Below, piece after piece: positions 25,351 to 33,821 of a stretch of 47,269 nt of DNA. How positions within the stretch are numbered: position 1 is the first letter of the stretch; every line of letters begins with the position of its first letter. A model generated the notes under the pieces. That model was not told the origin of the DNA. It worked only from the letters and a program-made list of their open reading frames with translations, and did no database searches. This DNA is from Marmoricola sp. Lineage in GTDB: Bacteria; Actinomycetota; Actinomycetes; Propionibacteriales; Nocardioidaceae. The position numbers were made by a program, and so were the translations under genes. Where the stretch lies: NCBI GenBank assembly GCA_025965195.1, contig JAOPXK010000007.1, positions 1 to 47,269 of the forward strand, read 5' to 3'.

Positions 25351-25659
25351 TTACTGGTCGGTGATGGTGATCCGCACCTGGTGGATCCGGAGCAGCACCT
25401 TCTGCCGGAGTGCGTCCGGCGCGACCTCGGAACACGACCGTGCGACGAGGCTCTTCACGGTGCGCTCGAGGTCGTACTTCGCCAGGCACGGACCGCACTC
25501 GTCGAGGTGCTGTTGGATCTCGGAGCAGTCGGCCTGGTCAAGCTCGTTGTCGAGGAAGAAGAACACCCGGTCGAGGACCTCGGAACAGTCCTTGGAGTGA
25601 CGATGACTCGCCGAAGGACTCGCCGGAGCGACCTTGTCGGCGTCAGATCCGCAGCTCAT
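25351..25659 (-). CDS. rsrA: Zinc-binding redox-sensitive anti-sigma factor (RsrA/RshA)
   Basis: A 102-residue anti-sigma factor with the ZAS motif H51-x3-C55-x2-C58 (HLDECGPC) and the upstream partner cysteine C25 in KDCSEVL. In Streptomyces RsrA these residues hold zinc and form a disulfide on oxidation, freeing SigR. Extra cysteines C3, C45 and C76 are present. The start overlaps the sigR stop (ATGA), indicating coupled translation and tight stoichiometry. Confidence 0.94.
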   Translation of the reverse strand: MSCGSDADKVAPASPSASHRHSKDCSEVLDRVFFFLDNELDQADCSEIQQHLDECGPCLAKYDLERTVKSLVARSCSEVAPDALRQKVLLRIHQVRITITDQ

Positions 25660-26312
25660 GACTTCCCACCGGACGAGGCCCCGGAACGAAGCAGGTCGTT
25701 GTCACGCACGTAGTCGGACAGCATCTCGCGCAGCTGACGGCGGCCGCGGTGCAGCCGCGACATCACCGTGCCGATAGGAGTTTCCATGATCTCGGCGATC
25801 TCCTTGTAGGGGAATCCCTCGACATCGGCGAGGTAGACGGCCATCCGGAAGTCCTCCGGGAGCTTCTGGAGTGCGTCCTTCACATCGGAGTCGGGCAGGT
25901 GCTCCAGCGCCTCCATCTCGGCGGACTTGAGGCCGGCCGAGGAGTGCGACTCTGCGCGTGCGAGCTGCCAGTCCTCGACCTCTTCGGCCATCGACTGCTG
26001 CGGCTCGCGCTGCTTCTTGCGATAGGTGTTGATGAAGGTGTTCGTCAGGATCCGGTAGAGCCACGCCTTCAGGTTCGTGCCGGGCTTGAACTGGTGGAAC
26101 GCGCCGTACGCCTTGGCAAAGGTCTCCTGCACCAGGTCCTCGGCGTCCTGCGGGTTGCGGGTCATCCGCATCGCCGCGGAGTAGAGCTGGTCCAGGAACG
26201 GCATGGCGTCGCGTTCGAAGCGGAGCTGACGCTCGGCTTCGGTCTCCGTCTCCACGTCCACAGGGGCGTCGATCGAAGTGGCGGTGCTGGCTGGGTCAAA
26301 AGAGTCGGTCAT
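25656..26312 (-). CDS. sigR: ECF sigma factor SigR/SigH, thiol-oxidative stress
   Basis: A 218-residue ECF sigma factor. Region 2 reads [20 protein letters not shown] and [17 protein letters not shown]; region 4 reads [20 protein letters not shown] followed by [10 protein letters not shown]. Both are typical of SigR (Streptomyces) and SigH (M. tuberculosis), which direct thioredoxin and other thiol-repair genes and their own operon. Adjacent rsrA confirms the assignment. The ATG at 26312 has GGGAG just upstream and TAGTCT 8 nt before. I could not find a proper GGAAT-N18-GTT autoregulatory promoter within the first 100 bp. Confidence 0.94.
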   Translation of the reverse strand: MTDSFDPASTATSIDAPVDVETETEAERQLRFERDAMPFLDQLYSAAMRMTRNPQDAEDLVQETFAKAYGAFHQFKPGTNLKAWLYRILTNTFINTYRKKQREPQQSMAEEVEDWQLARAESHSSAGLKSAEMEALEHLPDSDVKDALQKLPEDFRMAVYLADVEGFPYKEIAEIMETPIGTVMSRLHRGRRQLREMLSDYVRDNDLLRSGASSGGKS

Positions 26313-26423
26313 CGTCTCCCAGACTAACGAGGAATCCCCAAGCGTGGGTCGTTGCGGCAGCGTGGCAAGCACCGGCAACCTCCAGTTGCTCTCGTCGGAT
26401 CGGTACGACGTAAGAACAAGTGG

Positions 26424-27068
26424 TCAGCGAATTCGATTCCCCGCGATGTCACGAACAATCCACTCCAGCGTCGCCTCGAGGATCACTCCGAGTGCGTCCT
26501 CCTGGCTCAGGGGCGCGCTCTTCGCGACCTTGAAGGAGTGGTCTCCGGCCGGAACGACGACCATGTTGGTGTCCTCCGGGAACTCCTCAGGCGTGCCGAA
26601 CGGGTCCTTCTCCCCCTGGATCACCAGGGTGCGCACCCGGGCCTGCTGGAGCTCCTCGAGCCGCGAACGCTCCGGCTTGCCGGGCGGGTGCAACGGGAAG
26701 GACAGCGCGAGCACGCCGCTGGCACCGGCAGACCTGGCGATCCGGGCCGCCGATCTGGCCCCTGCGCTGCGGCCGCCGATGACCAGTCGGGTTCGCATTC
26801 GCATGTCGTCGAGGGCCGCCCGATAGCACTCGTCGAGCACTGCCGGACGAGGCGCAACCTTCTTGCCGGCGACCCGCCAGGGCATCTCCACGAGCGTGAC
26901 CGAGATGTCCTGCTGGGGCAGCGTGCGGGCCAGCGTGAGGAGGTCCGGAGCGTCGATGCCGCCGCCGGCTCCATGCGTGAGCACGAGGGTTGCGATCGGC
27001 CGCTTTGCCCGACGTACGACGACCCGGGCCTCGCCGTGCGGGGTGGCGACCAGGCGTTCGTCGGGCAT
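26424..27068 (-). CDS. Alpha/beta hydrolase, KANL3/Tex30-like family
   Basis: A 214-residue hydrolase. The oxyanion motif THGAGGG follows the first strands, the nucleophile is S101 in GGRSAGARSA, and a late GDHSFKV supplies the catalytic histidine. This compact type resembles the Tex30/KANL3-like dienelactone-hydrolase relatives of unknown substrate. Its ATG overlaps the SRAP stop (ATGA), so the two are translated together; a link to DNA-damage repair is only suggestive. Confidence 0.8.
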   Translation of the reverse strand: MPDERLVATPHGEARVVVRRAKRPIATLVLTHGAGGGIDAPDLLTLARTLPQQDISVTLVEMPWRVAGKKVAPRPAVLDECYRAALDDMRMRTRLVIGGRSAGARSAARIARSAGASGVLALSFPLHPPGKPERSRLEELQQARVRTLVIQGEKDPFGTPEEFPEDTNMVVVPAGDHSFKVAKSAPLSQEDALGVILEATLEWIVRDIAGNRIR

Positions 27069-27823
27069 CAGGACTCCACTTCGGAGAGCGGCAGGGGCTC
27101 GATCAGCTCTGGCCCATTGTTCTTCACATTGGAAACCAGCGGCGCGACCGGGTAGGCCTCGAGCAATCCTGGAGCCGCCGGCTCGAGCAGGTCCACCAGG
27201 TCGCTGCGGTGCACGGTCGGGTCGAGCCATTCGGCGTACCGCTCGGGCGAGAGCATCAACGGCATCCGGTCGTGGATGTGGCCGAGCGAGTCCTCGGCCG
27301 TCGTGGTGAGCACCGTGCAGGTCCAGCTGAACCGCTCCGGATCGTCCTCGGCGCGAGCAGGATCTCGCCAGATCTCGTAAAGCCCGGCCATCGCCAGGAT
27401 GCCGCCGTCCTTGGGACGGATGAAGTACGGCTGCTTCTTCGGTTTTCCTGCCTTGGTCTTCTCCGCCGTCGGGTACCACTCGTAGTAGCCGTCCGCCGGG
27501 AGCACGCACCGACGCTTCTCGAACGCCCGGCGGAACGCCGGTTTCTCCGCGACGGTCTCCATCCGGGCGTTGATCATCCGGCTGCCGATCGAGAAGTCCT
27601 TCGCCCAGAACGGCACCAGGCCCCACGTGAGCACCCGGAGCTGGCGCTCGGCTGGCCCGGTCGGGTCTCCGGAGGACCGCGCAGCTCGTTCCAGGACGGC
27701 GTACACCTCTTTGGTGGGCGCGACGTTGTAGTCCGCCTCGAGTCTCGGCGCCTCGGAACTGCGGATCTCGAAGGCCCCGACCAGGTCCTCGGGCTCGAGA
27801 CTCGACGCATAGCGACCGCACAT
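27068..27823 (-). CDS. SRAP/HMCES (YedK-like) abasic-site protein
   Basis: A 251-residue protein that forms a covalent crosslink to abasic sites in single-stranded DNA. After removal of Met, Cys2 (MCGRY) is the crosslinking residue; YNVAPT, the NAR-x-E segment (INARMETV), GYYEWY and HDRMPLML complete the family signature. The start was fixed at this MCGRY because Cys2 must be N-terminal; TAACGT lies 7 nt upstream. M. tuberculosis Rv3226c is the counterpart, also near aroA. Confidence 0.94.
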   Translation of the reverse strand: MCGRYASSLEPEDLVGAFEIRSSEAPRLEADYNVAPTKEVYAVLERAARSSGDPTGPAERQLRVLTWGLVPFWAKDFSIGSRMINARMETVAEKPAFRRAFEKRRCVLPADGYYEWYPTAEKTKAGKPKKQPYFIRPKDGGILAMAGLYEIWRDPARAEDDPERFSWTCTVLTTTAEDSLGHIHDRMPLMLSPERYAEWLDPTVHRSDLVDLLEPAAPGLLEAYPVAPLVSNVKNNGPELIEPLPLSEVES

Positions 27824-27830
27824 GAGCGCA

Positions 27831-27836
27831 ACGTTA
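27831..27836 (-). promoter_or_regulatory. -10 hexamer of the SRAP gene
   Basis: TAACGT on the minus strand, 7 nt before the ATG at 27823. Confidence 0.4.
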
Positions 27837-27899
27837 AGGCCCATGCGCAAGGAGAAGAGAGGAACTGGACCGCGACACCCCCGGGGCCGCGGTACAGCC

Positions 27900-28655
27900 C
27901 TAGCCTCTTGTCAGCTCGTCGAGCAATGACACCGCTGCGTCGTTGCTCGCCGGCAGACCCTCGATCCAGACCCGGACGGCTTGTCCGCGGGGATCGAGCC
28001 CCTCGATCAGCTCGCGGAGCAGGCCCACTCGATGACCGAGTACGTCGGACCTGTCCACCAGCACGGCGAGCCGCGACCCGCCGACCCTGCCGATCGTCTC
28101 GTTGCCGGAAAAGACCGCCCGCACGGTCTCGGTCAGCTTGACCATCCAGAGCGCATCTCCGAACCGGTCCGCCAGCTCCCCTGTGGCTGGCAGTGGCAGG
28201 TCGACGACCACGACTGCGTGGGCGACGGTCCTTCCGGTCTGTTCTGCTCCCCGGTAGATCTCCGCCAACCGGGCGCGCACATGGGCCGTGCTCGCCAGGC
28301 CGGTCAACGGGTCCTCACACGAGAGCTGGTGCACGTACGCCAGCGTCGCTTCCCCCCAGGCCACGCTGAGCGAGACTGCAGCGTGGTAGTCGGGCTCCCG
28401 ACCGACCACAAGCGCGTAGGTGGACCGAAGCCCGCGCAGCGCCGCACCCAGGTCGGCACCGTCACGAGCCGTTTTCCGGCCCACCTCCGCACACGCCGCG
28501 CGCATCCCGACTCCCGAGGCAAGCGCCTCCCCCACCGCTTCGAAGCGCGCAGGCAAACCTCGCCGCACGTTCTCGGACAGCTCCCGGCTCCGCTCGGTCA
28601 CCGGTTCGGCGCCGGGCACGGGCTGCTTGCGCATCGATGGCACGAAGATCCCCAT
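27900..28655 (-). CDS. Degenerate GGDEF-domain protein
   Basis: A 251-residue soluble protein. The N-terminal 110 residues are helical and unassigned. From residue 113 a GGDEF-like domain begins with EDPLTGL (115-120), the usual opening of diguanylate cyclases, and the active-site hairpin reads RVGGSRLAVLV, so the GGDEF signature is GGSRL (192-196). Loss of both acidic catalytic residues predicts no c-di-GMP synthesis; it may bind nucleotide or be a structural remnant. AGAGGAG precedes the ATG. It is divergent from the fused ECF sigma gene, with 182 bp between. Confidence 0.7.
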   Translation of the reverse strand: MGIFVPSMRKQPVPGAEPVTERSRELSENVRRGLPARFEAVGEALASGVGMRAACAEVGRKTARDGADLGAALRGLRSTYALVVGREPDYHAAVSLSVAWGEATLAYVHQLSCEDPLTGLASTAHVRARLAEIYRGAEQTGRTVAHAVVVVDLPLPATGELADRFGDALWMVKLTETVRAVFSGNETIGRVGGSRLAVLVDRSDVLGHRVGLLRELIEGLDPRGQAVRVWIEGLPASNDAAVSLLDELTRG

Positions 28656-28837
28656 GTCCGACTCCTCTCTGGTTCGTACGCCCTCCCCAGCGCGACCTGC
28701 GCAATTGAAACGGGGCAACGGCAGGTCCATGACGCGGAAATGACCAGGAATCTGACGCGTCCTCGATTTCGGACGTCGGCAGACTCACACGTACAGTGGC
28801 GTCACCTACTGCCCTCAGGCGCGTTACTCCAGATGAC

Positions 28838-30484
28838 ATGAATGAACAAGACCTTGACCCAGGCCCCAACGACGCCGAACTGATCTCGAGCGTCCGCGGT
28901 GGGGACGTCGCTGCCTACGGGACGCTCTTCTCCCGGCACGTCGATGCCGCCAACCGCCTCGCGCAGCAGCTGATGCCCGGCTCGGATGCCGACGATCTCG
29001 TCTCCGAATCGTTCGTGAAGGTGCTCAACGTGCTTCTCGACGGGGGCGGCCCGGACATCGCGTTCCGTGCCTACCTGCTCACCGCCGTACGCCGTCTGCA
29101 CATCGACAAGATCCGCGCGACGAACCGGACCAGGCCGACCGACGACCTGACGCCGCTCGACCCCGGTGTCCCGTTCCACGACACCGCCGTCTCCGGCTTC
29201 GAGGACGGCGCCGCCGGCAGGGCGTTCGCGTCACTGCCCGAGCGCTGGCAGCTGGTGCTGTGGCACCTCGAGGTCGAGCAGCAGAAGCCGGCCGAGATCG
29301 CGCCGCTGCTCGGGATGAGCGCCAACTCGGTGTCCGCGCTCGGCTACCGGGCCCGCGAAGGCCTTCGGGAAGCCTTCCTCAACATGCACACCAGTGACCT
29401 GGTCGACGAGGACTGCCGCTGGACGCACGACCACCTCGGCGGGTACGTCCGCAGCGGGTTGTCGAAGCGTGACGCCGCCAAGGTCGATGACCACCTCAAC
29501 GGGTGTGCCAAGTGCACTGCGATCTACCTCGAGCTCACCGAGGTCAACTCCGAGCTCGGCGTGCTGATTGCACCTCTGGTGCTCGGCGTTGCCGCCGCTG
29601 GCTACCTCGGCACCACGGCCGTCACGGGCACCGCGGCTGCGGGCGGCACCGCCGCCGCTGGCACCGGTGGAATCGCGCTGGCCTTCGGCCGCACGAGGGA
29701 CTTCCTCGGCGCCCACGCCCAGGCAGCGATCGCCTTCGGCGCGGCAGCAGCCGTCGCCGGAGCGGTGGCCGGCGGGATGCTGATCACCCAGCACAACAAC
29801 GAGAAGTTCGCTGGATCCGATGTGAACGCCTCGCTGAGCACGCCGACGGCCACGGCCGACCCGGACCCCAGCGACGTGGACCCCGGCACGCCTGACGCGA
29901 CACCCACGACCACAACGGGTAAGCCGACCGACACGGCAACCACGGATCCGACCGACACGACGACGCTGCCGCCGCTGCTCGTCGGCACGGCGACGACCGT
30001 TCCGATCCTCGGCCCGACGTCGACGCCGAGCCCGACCCACAAGCCGGCACACTCTCCGTCCTCGCATCCCACGACGGGCCACCCGGCCAGCACACCCACG
30101 AACGACCCCACCACGAAGCCCAGTGACCCGACCAGCGCTCCGCCGCCCCCGCCGACGGCTGACGTCGCGGTCGGCGCCTCGGCGTCCGGCATGCTCCTCT
30201 CGGCCAGGGTGAACTCCACCGTGACCGGCGTTCCCGACGGCAAGACCGTCACGATGCACGTCCGGGCCAGCAGCGGATCGTTCTCCGCGGCGTCCAGCTC
30301 GGCCTGTCAACGTGCCGGCAGCGGCTACGACTGCACGGTCGGACCGAACACCGGGACGATCAGGTTCACCATCAACCTGCTCGCCAAGTCGACGGTCAGC
30401 TTCAACGTCAGCTCGGCCAATGGGTACGACGACCCGAACAACGGCAACAACTCGACGTCGGTGACGGTCAGCGGACTCGGCTGA
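28838..30484 (+). CDS. ECF sigma factor fused to zinc-finger anti-sigma, membrane and outer domains (ECF52/53-like)
   Basis: A 548-residue protein. Residues 20-95 and 130-182 are sigma regions 2 and 4 (SLPERWQLVLWHLEVEQQ; SANSVSALGYRAREGL). Residues 195-232 hold a ZAS-type zinc finger, H219-x3-C223-x2-C226 (HLNGCAKC). Hydrophobic, Ala/Gly-rich segments at about 240-265 and 294-316 are probably membrane helices. Then a Pro/Thr/Ser linker (330-450) and a CARDB/DUF11-like beta domain (455-548) with two cysteines. Such fusions are known as ECF52/53-type in Actinobacteria. With two helices both ends would be cytoplasmic, so topology needs checking. Release presumably needs proteolysis. The ATG at 28838 has no clear ribosome site; TACAGT at 28792 is a possible -10. 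Confidence 0.88.
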   Translation: MNEQDLDPGPNDAELISSVRGGDVAAYGTLFSRHVDAANRLAQQLMPGSDADDLVSESFVKVLNVLLDGGGPDIAFRAYLLTAVRRLHIDKIRATNRTRPTDDLTPLDPGVPFHDTAVSGFEDGAAGRAFASLPERWQLVLWHLEVEQQKPAEIAPLLGMSANSVSALGYRAREGLREAFLNMHTSDLVDEDCRWTHDHLGGYVRSGLSKRDAAKVDDHLNGCAKCTAIYLELTEVNSELGVLIAPLVLGVAAAGYLGTTAVTGTAAAGGTAAAGTGGIALAFGRTRDFLGAHAQAAIAFGAAAAVAGAVAGGMLITQHNNEKFAGSDVNASLSTPTATADPDPSDVDPGTPDATPTTTTGKPTDTATTDPTDTTTLPPLLVGTATTVPILGPTSTPSPTHKPAHSPSSHPTTGHPASTPTNDPTTKPSDPTSAPPPPPTADVAVGASASGMLLSARVNSTVTGVPDGKTVTMHVRASSGSFSAASSSACQRAGSGYDCTVGPNTGTIRFTINLLAKSTVSFNVSSANGYDDPNNGNNSTSVTVSGLG

Positions 30485-30499
30485 GTCTCGGCTCTGCGA

Positions 30500-30524
30500 G
30501 GTTTGTTCACCACTGAGCGGGTAT
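30500..30524 (+). promoter_or_regulatory. SigF/SigB-type promoter upstream of doxX-aroA-rsgA
   Basis: GGTTT (30500-30504) and GGGTAT (30519-30524) with a 14-bp spacer match the group-3 stress sigma consensus. The expected start site lies 1-3 nt before the ATG at 30534, so the message would be almost leaderless. The window encodes a sigma factor of this group at 18327. Confidence 0.65.
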
Positions 30525-30533
30525 GAGTAGGTC

Positions 30534-31067
30534 ATGACCGTGACCAGAACCATCGCCCGCCCGATGCTTGCGTCGATGTTCTTCGTTGGCAGCGTCAACG
30601 CCCTCAAGAATGCCTCCGGTGCTGCGGAGCGGGCCCGGCCGGTGACCGACCGGTTAACTGCGCTGACCCAGCGGGTTGCCCCCGGTGCGCCCGTGCCGAC
30701 CGACCCGAAGCTGCTGGTCCGGCTCAATGCGGCCCTTCAGCTGCTCGGTGCGGCCGGTCTCGCCAGCGGCCGTGCTCCGCGGCTGTCGAGCAGCCTGCTC
30801 GCGGTCACACTCGTGCCGACGACGCTCGCTGGTCACCGGTTCTGGGAGGAGACCGACCGGTCGGCCCGGGCCAACCAGAAGGTGCACTTCTTCAAGAACA
30901 TCTCCATGCTCGGCGGACTGCTGCTCGCCAGCGTCGACACCGACGGCAAGCCCGGGGTGGCCTGGCGGGCGCGGCGTGCTGCTTCCGACGTACAGAAGCA
31001 GGCTCGGCACCTGCGCAGGACCGCTCGCCTCGAGGCACGAGTTCACGCCGGTAACCTTCGGGGGTGA
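30534..31067 (+). CDS. DoxX-family membrane protein
   Basis: A 177-residue membrane protein with the DoxX opening ([19 protein letters not shown]), a middle pair of hydrophobic stretches ([35 protein letters not shown]) and a final helix near [15 protein letters not shown]. The tail is basic and probably cytoplasmic. DoxX proteins are linked to thiol and oxidative stress in mycobacteria. Its stop overlaps the aroA start (GTGA), and the gene heads an operon with aroA and rsgA behind a SigF-like promoter. Confidence 0.87.
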   Translation: MTVTRTIARPMLASMFFVGSVNALKNASGAAERARPVTDRLTALTQRVAPGAPVPTDPKLLVRLNAALQLLGAAGLASGRAPRLSSSLLAVTLVPTTLAGHRFWEETDRSARANQKVHFFKNISMLGGLLLASVDTDGKPGVAWRARRAASDVQKQARHLRRTARLEARVHAGNLRG

Positions 31068-32326
31068 CCCTCGATCCCTGGCCTGCCCCCGTCGCGCGGA
31101 CCCCTGTCCACGCGAGGGTCGAGCTGCCGGGATCGAAGTCGCTGACCAACCGGGCGCTGGTGCTGGCTGCGCTGTCCGACGGCCCCTCCGTCGTCCGCCG
31201 GGCGCTGCGGTCGCGGGACACGGAACTGATGGCGACCGCGCTGACGAGCCTCGGCTCGGCCGTTGACACGACCGGCATCGACTGGACCGTGACTCCTGGC
31301 GCGTTCGCCGGTGGCGTCGACATCGACTGCGGACTGGCCGGCACGGTGATGCGGTTCGTCCCACCGGTCGCTGCCCTGAGCAAGGGCGCCGTCGGGTTCG
31401 ACGGCGACGAGCACGCCCGGACCCGTCCGATGGCCGAAGTGCTCACCGCGCTCCGGGGCCTGGGTGTCAACATCGACGGCGAAGGCACTTTGCCCTTCAC
31501 CGTAAGGGGATCCGGCACCGTGCGGGGCGGGACCGTGGTGATCGATGCGTCCGCCTCGAGCCAGTTCATCTCCGCGTTGCTGCTCGCCGGTCCTCGCTAC
31601 GAGCTCGGCGTCGACGTACGCCATGACGGCAAGCCGGTGCCGTCGCTCCCTCACATAGAAATGACTGTCGCCTGCCTGCGCGAACACGGCGTGGAGGTCG
31701 ACGACAGCGACCCGAACCGGTGGCACGTGCTCCCCGGCCCGATCCGCGCGACCGACGTGACGATCGAGCCCGATCTCTCCAACGCGGCACCGTTCCTGAT
31801 GCTTGCGCTCACCAGCGGCGGCTCGATGACGATCCCGGGTTGGCCCGCCGAGACGACCCAGCCCGGTGCCGAGCTCCGCGACATCCTGCGGCGGATGGGC
31901 GCGAGCGTCGCCCTCGGGTCCGACGGCCTGACCGTCTCCGGCGAGGGCACGATCAGCGGGATCGACATCGACCTGCACGATCTCGGCGAGCTGACCCCGG
32001 CGATCGCGGCCCTGTGCGCTCTCGCGGACACCCCGTCGCACCTGCGCGGGATCGCCCACATCCGCGGCCATGAGACCGACCGGCTGGCCGCCCTCGCGAC
32101 CGAGCTGTCGGGTCTGGGCGCGGACGTCACCGAGCATGTCGATGGACTCTCGTTCAAGCCTGCACCGCTTCACGGCGGCGTCTTCCACACCTATGCCGAC
32201 CACCGGATGGCCCATGCCGGGGTGATCGTGGGCGCAGCGATCGACGGCGTGCTCGTCGAGAACGTCGCGACCACCTCGAAGACCTATCCCGGCTTCGCCG
32301 AGGTGTGGTCGGGGCTCTTCGGATGA
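31064..32326 (+). CDS. aroA: 3-phosphoshikimate 1-carboxyvinyltransferase (EPSP synthase)
   Basis: A 420-residue shikimate-pathway enzyme joining shikimate 3-phosphate and PEP. The N-terminus has [16 protein letters not shown], then [16 protein letters not shown], and the C-terminal domain has KESDR-like [13 protein letters not shown] and [12 protein letters not shown]. Length is normal. GTG start overlaps the doxX stop, and the stop overlaps the rsgA start. The same aroA-rsgA order is found in M. tuberculosis (Rv3227-Rv3228). Confidence 0.96.
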   Translation: MTLDPWPAPVARTPVHARVELPGSKSLTNRALVLAALSDGPSVVRRALRSRDTELMATALTSLGSAVDTTGIDWTVTPGAFAGGVDIDCGLAGTVMRFVPPVAALSKGAVGFDGDEHARTRPMAEVLTALRGLGVNIDGEGTLPFTVRGSGTVRGGTVVIDASASSQFISALLLAGPRYELGVDVRHDGKPVPSLPHIEMTVACLREHGVEVDDSDPNRWHVLPGPIRATDVTIEPDLSNAAPFLMLALTSGGSMTIPGWPAETTQPGAELRDILRRMGASVALGSDGLTVSGEGTISGIDIDLHDLGELTPAIAALCALADTPSHLRGIAHIRGHETDRLAALATELSGLGADVTEHVDGLSFKPAPLHGGVFHTYADHRMAHAGVIVGAAIDGVLVENVATTSKTYPGFAEVWSGLFG

Positions 32327-33306
32327 CCAACCGGTACGACGAGAACGACCCGGAGAGCTACGAACGGCCGCGTCGGCGTACCCGCCCCAGGACGAAGGAC
32401 CGCCCGGCCCATCTCGACGCCGTTCCGGCCGTGGTCATCACCGTCGACCGTGGCCGCTACACCTGCCTGATGCCCGACGACGGGCGCATCGTCACCGCGA
32501 TGAAGTCCAGACCCCTTGGCCGCAAGGGCGTCGTGGTCGGGGACCGGGTGCGCCTGGTCGGTGACTCGTCGGGTGACGACGGATCGCTCGCCCGGATCGT
32601 CCGCGTCGACGAGCGCGAGACCGTGCTACGGCGTACGGCGGACGACGATGACCCGGTCGAGCGCGTGATCGTCGCCAACGCCCAGCAGCTTGTCGTCGTC
32701 ACGGCCCTGGCCGACCCCGAGCCACGGCCGCGGCTGATCGACCGGGCCCTCGTCGCGGCGTACGACGCAGGCATGGATCCCCTGCTGTGCTTGACGAAAG
32801 CCGACCTGGCCGACCCCGAGACGCTGCTGTCGATCTACCGACCGCTCGGGGTGCCGTACATCGTCACCGAGCGCGGCGCGAACATCGAAGAGCTGCGAGA
32901 CCTTCTGGCTGACAGGACCAGCGTGCTGCTCGGCCACAGCGGCGTCGGCAAGTCCACGCTGGTGAACGCGCTCGTCCCCGATGCCAACCGCGAGATCGGG
33001 GTCGTCAACACGGTCACCGGCCGTGGTCGGCACACCTCCGTCAGTGCGCTGATGCTTCCGCTGCCCGGCGGCGGCTGGATCGTGGACACCCCCGGCATCC
33101 GGTCCTTCGGGCTGGCGCACGTCGATCCGAACAAGCTGATCGAGGCCTTCGACGACCTCGCCGAGCTGACCCTCGAATGCCCGCGCGGCTGCACCCATGG
33201 CGACGGCGAGCCCGAGTGCGGGCTCGACAATGCGCCTCCCGGGCTGGTCGACCGGGTGGTGTCGTTCCGGCGGCTGCTCGCGAGCCGCGAGAGCACCGAC
33301 TACTGA
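32323..33306 (+). CDS. rsgA: Ribosome small-subunit GTPase RsgA
   Basis: A 327-residue circularly permuted GTPase for late 30S assembly. An OB-fold N-terminal domain precedes the G motifs in permuted order: G4 LTKADL, G1 [15 protein letters not shown]3 DTPGIRSFG, then a C-terminal zinc region ([16 protein letters not shown]). The ATG overlaps the aroA stop (ATGA); an earlier in-frame start at 32305 would lie inside aroA. Its end overlaps the stop of the convergent DUF2231 gene by 7 bp. Confidence 0.95.
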   Translation: MTNRYDENDPESYERPRRRTRPRTKDRPAHLDAVPAVVITVDRGRYTCLMPDDGRIVTAMKSRPLGRKGVVVGDRVRLVGDSSGDDGSLARIVRVDERETVLRRTADDDDPVERVIVANAQQLVVVTALADPEPRPRLIDRALVAAYDAGMDPLLCLTKADLADPETLLSIYRPLGVPYIVTERGANIEELRDLLADRTSVLLGHSGVGKSTLVNALVPDANREIGVVNTVTGRGRHTSVSALMLPLPGGGWIVDTPGIRSFGLAHVDPNKLIEAFDDLAELTLECPRGCTHGDGEPECGLDNAPPGLVDRVVSFRRLLASRESTDY

Positions 33307-33779
33307 GCGTTCGCCGCCCAGACGGCCTTGGCGCCGGCATCACCGGTCAGGTAGACGAGGACCAGCGCCACGGCGGCGAGAACCGGCAGCGACACGATCA
33401 ACGGCTTCACCAGCACTGAGAGGCGCGACGCGCGGTTCGACCGGCCGTCGACCGGCGTCACGACGGGAAACACCCACCAGGCGGCCACGACGACCGCGGC
33501 CAGCACCCACGACACGAACTGCAGCCGACCGGCCCACATCTCGTGGTTGTGGATCAGCGTTCCTTGCAGCCCGAGCTGGTGCTTGAGGCTGCCACCCGTC
33601 ATCGCTGCGAACTGCACGCTGCCGGCAGCGGCGATCGCCAGCACCAGAGTCGGCCACCGTAGTGCCCACCGCCACCGCGGAACGACCGCGAACAGGATCG
33701 CCGAGAGCGCCGCCATCGGGGCGAACACGACTGCGGCGTGGACGACCAGAGGGTGGAGCGGAATCCCGTTGAGAGTCAT
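33300..33779 (-). CDS. DUF2231-family membrane protein
   Basis: A 159-residue integral membrane protein with four hydrophobic helices; the opening GIPLHPLVVHAAVVFAPMAA is the DUF2231 signature (paired histidines HPLVVH may bind a cofactor). Function unknown. The ATG at 33779 has GATACT 6 nt upstream on the minus strand. It is divergent from hisN, with 42 bp between the two start codons. Confidence 0.83.
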   Translation of the reverse strand: MTLNGIPLHPLVVHAAVVFAPMAALSAILFAVVPRWRWALRWPTLVLAIAAAGSVQFAAMTGGSLKHQLGLQGTLIHNHEMWAGRLQFVSWVLAAVVVAAWWVFPVVTPVDGRSNRASRLSVLVKPLIVSLPVLAAVALVLVYLTGDAGAKAVWAANAQ

Positions 33780-33785
33780 GGTGGG

Positions 33786-33791
33786 AGTATC
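33786..33791 (-). promoter_or_regulatory. -10 hexamer of the DUF2231 gene
   Basis: GATACT on the minus strand with 6 nt to the ATG at 33779; back to back with the hisN element. Confidence 0.4.
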
Positions 33792-33809
33792 CCCGGAGCG
33801 ACCTGCGAA

Positions 33810-33815
33810 TAACCT
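33810..33815 (+). promoter_or_regulatory. -10 hexamer of hisN
   Basis: TAACCT with exactly 6 nt to the ATG at 33822. Confidence 0.5.
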
Positions 33816-33821
33816 GAGCAC

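Noticed and set aside
26324..26360. GGAAT...GTT upstream of sigR as a SigR promoter
   Set aside because: It is on the plus strand, facing away from sigR, and the spacer is too short.
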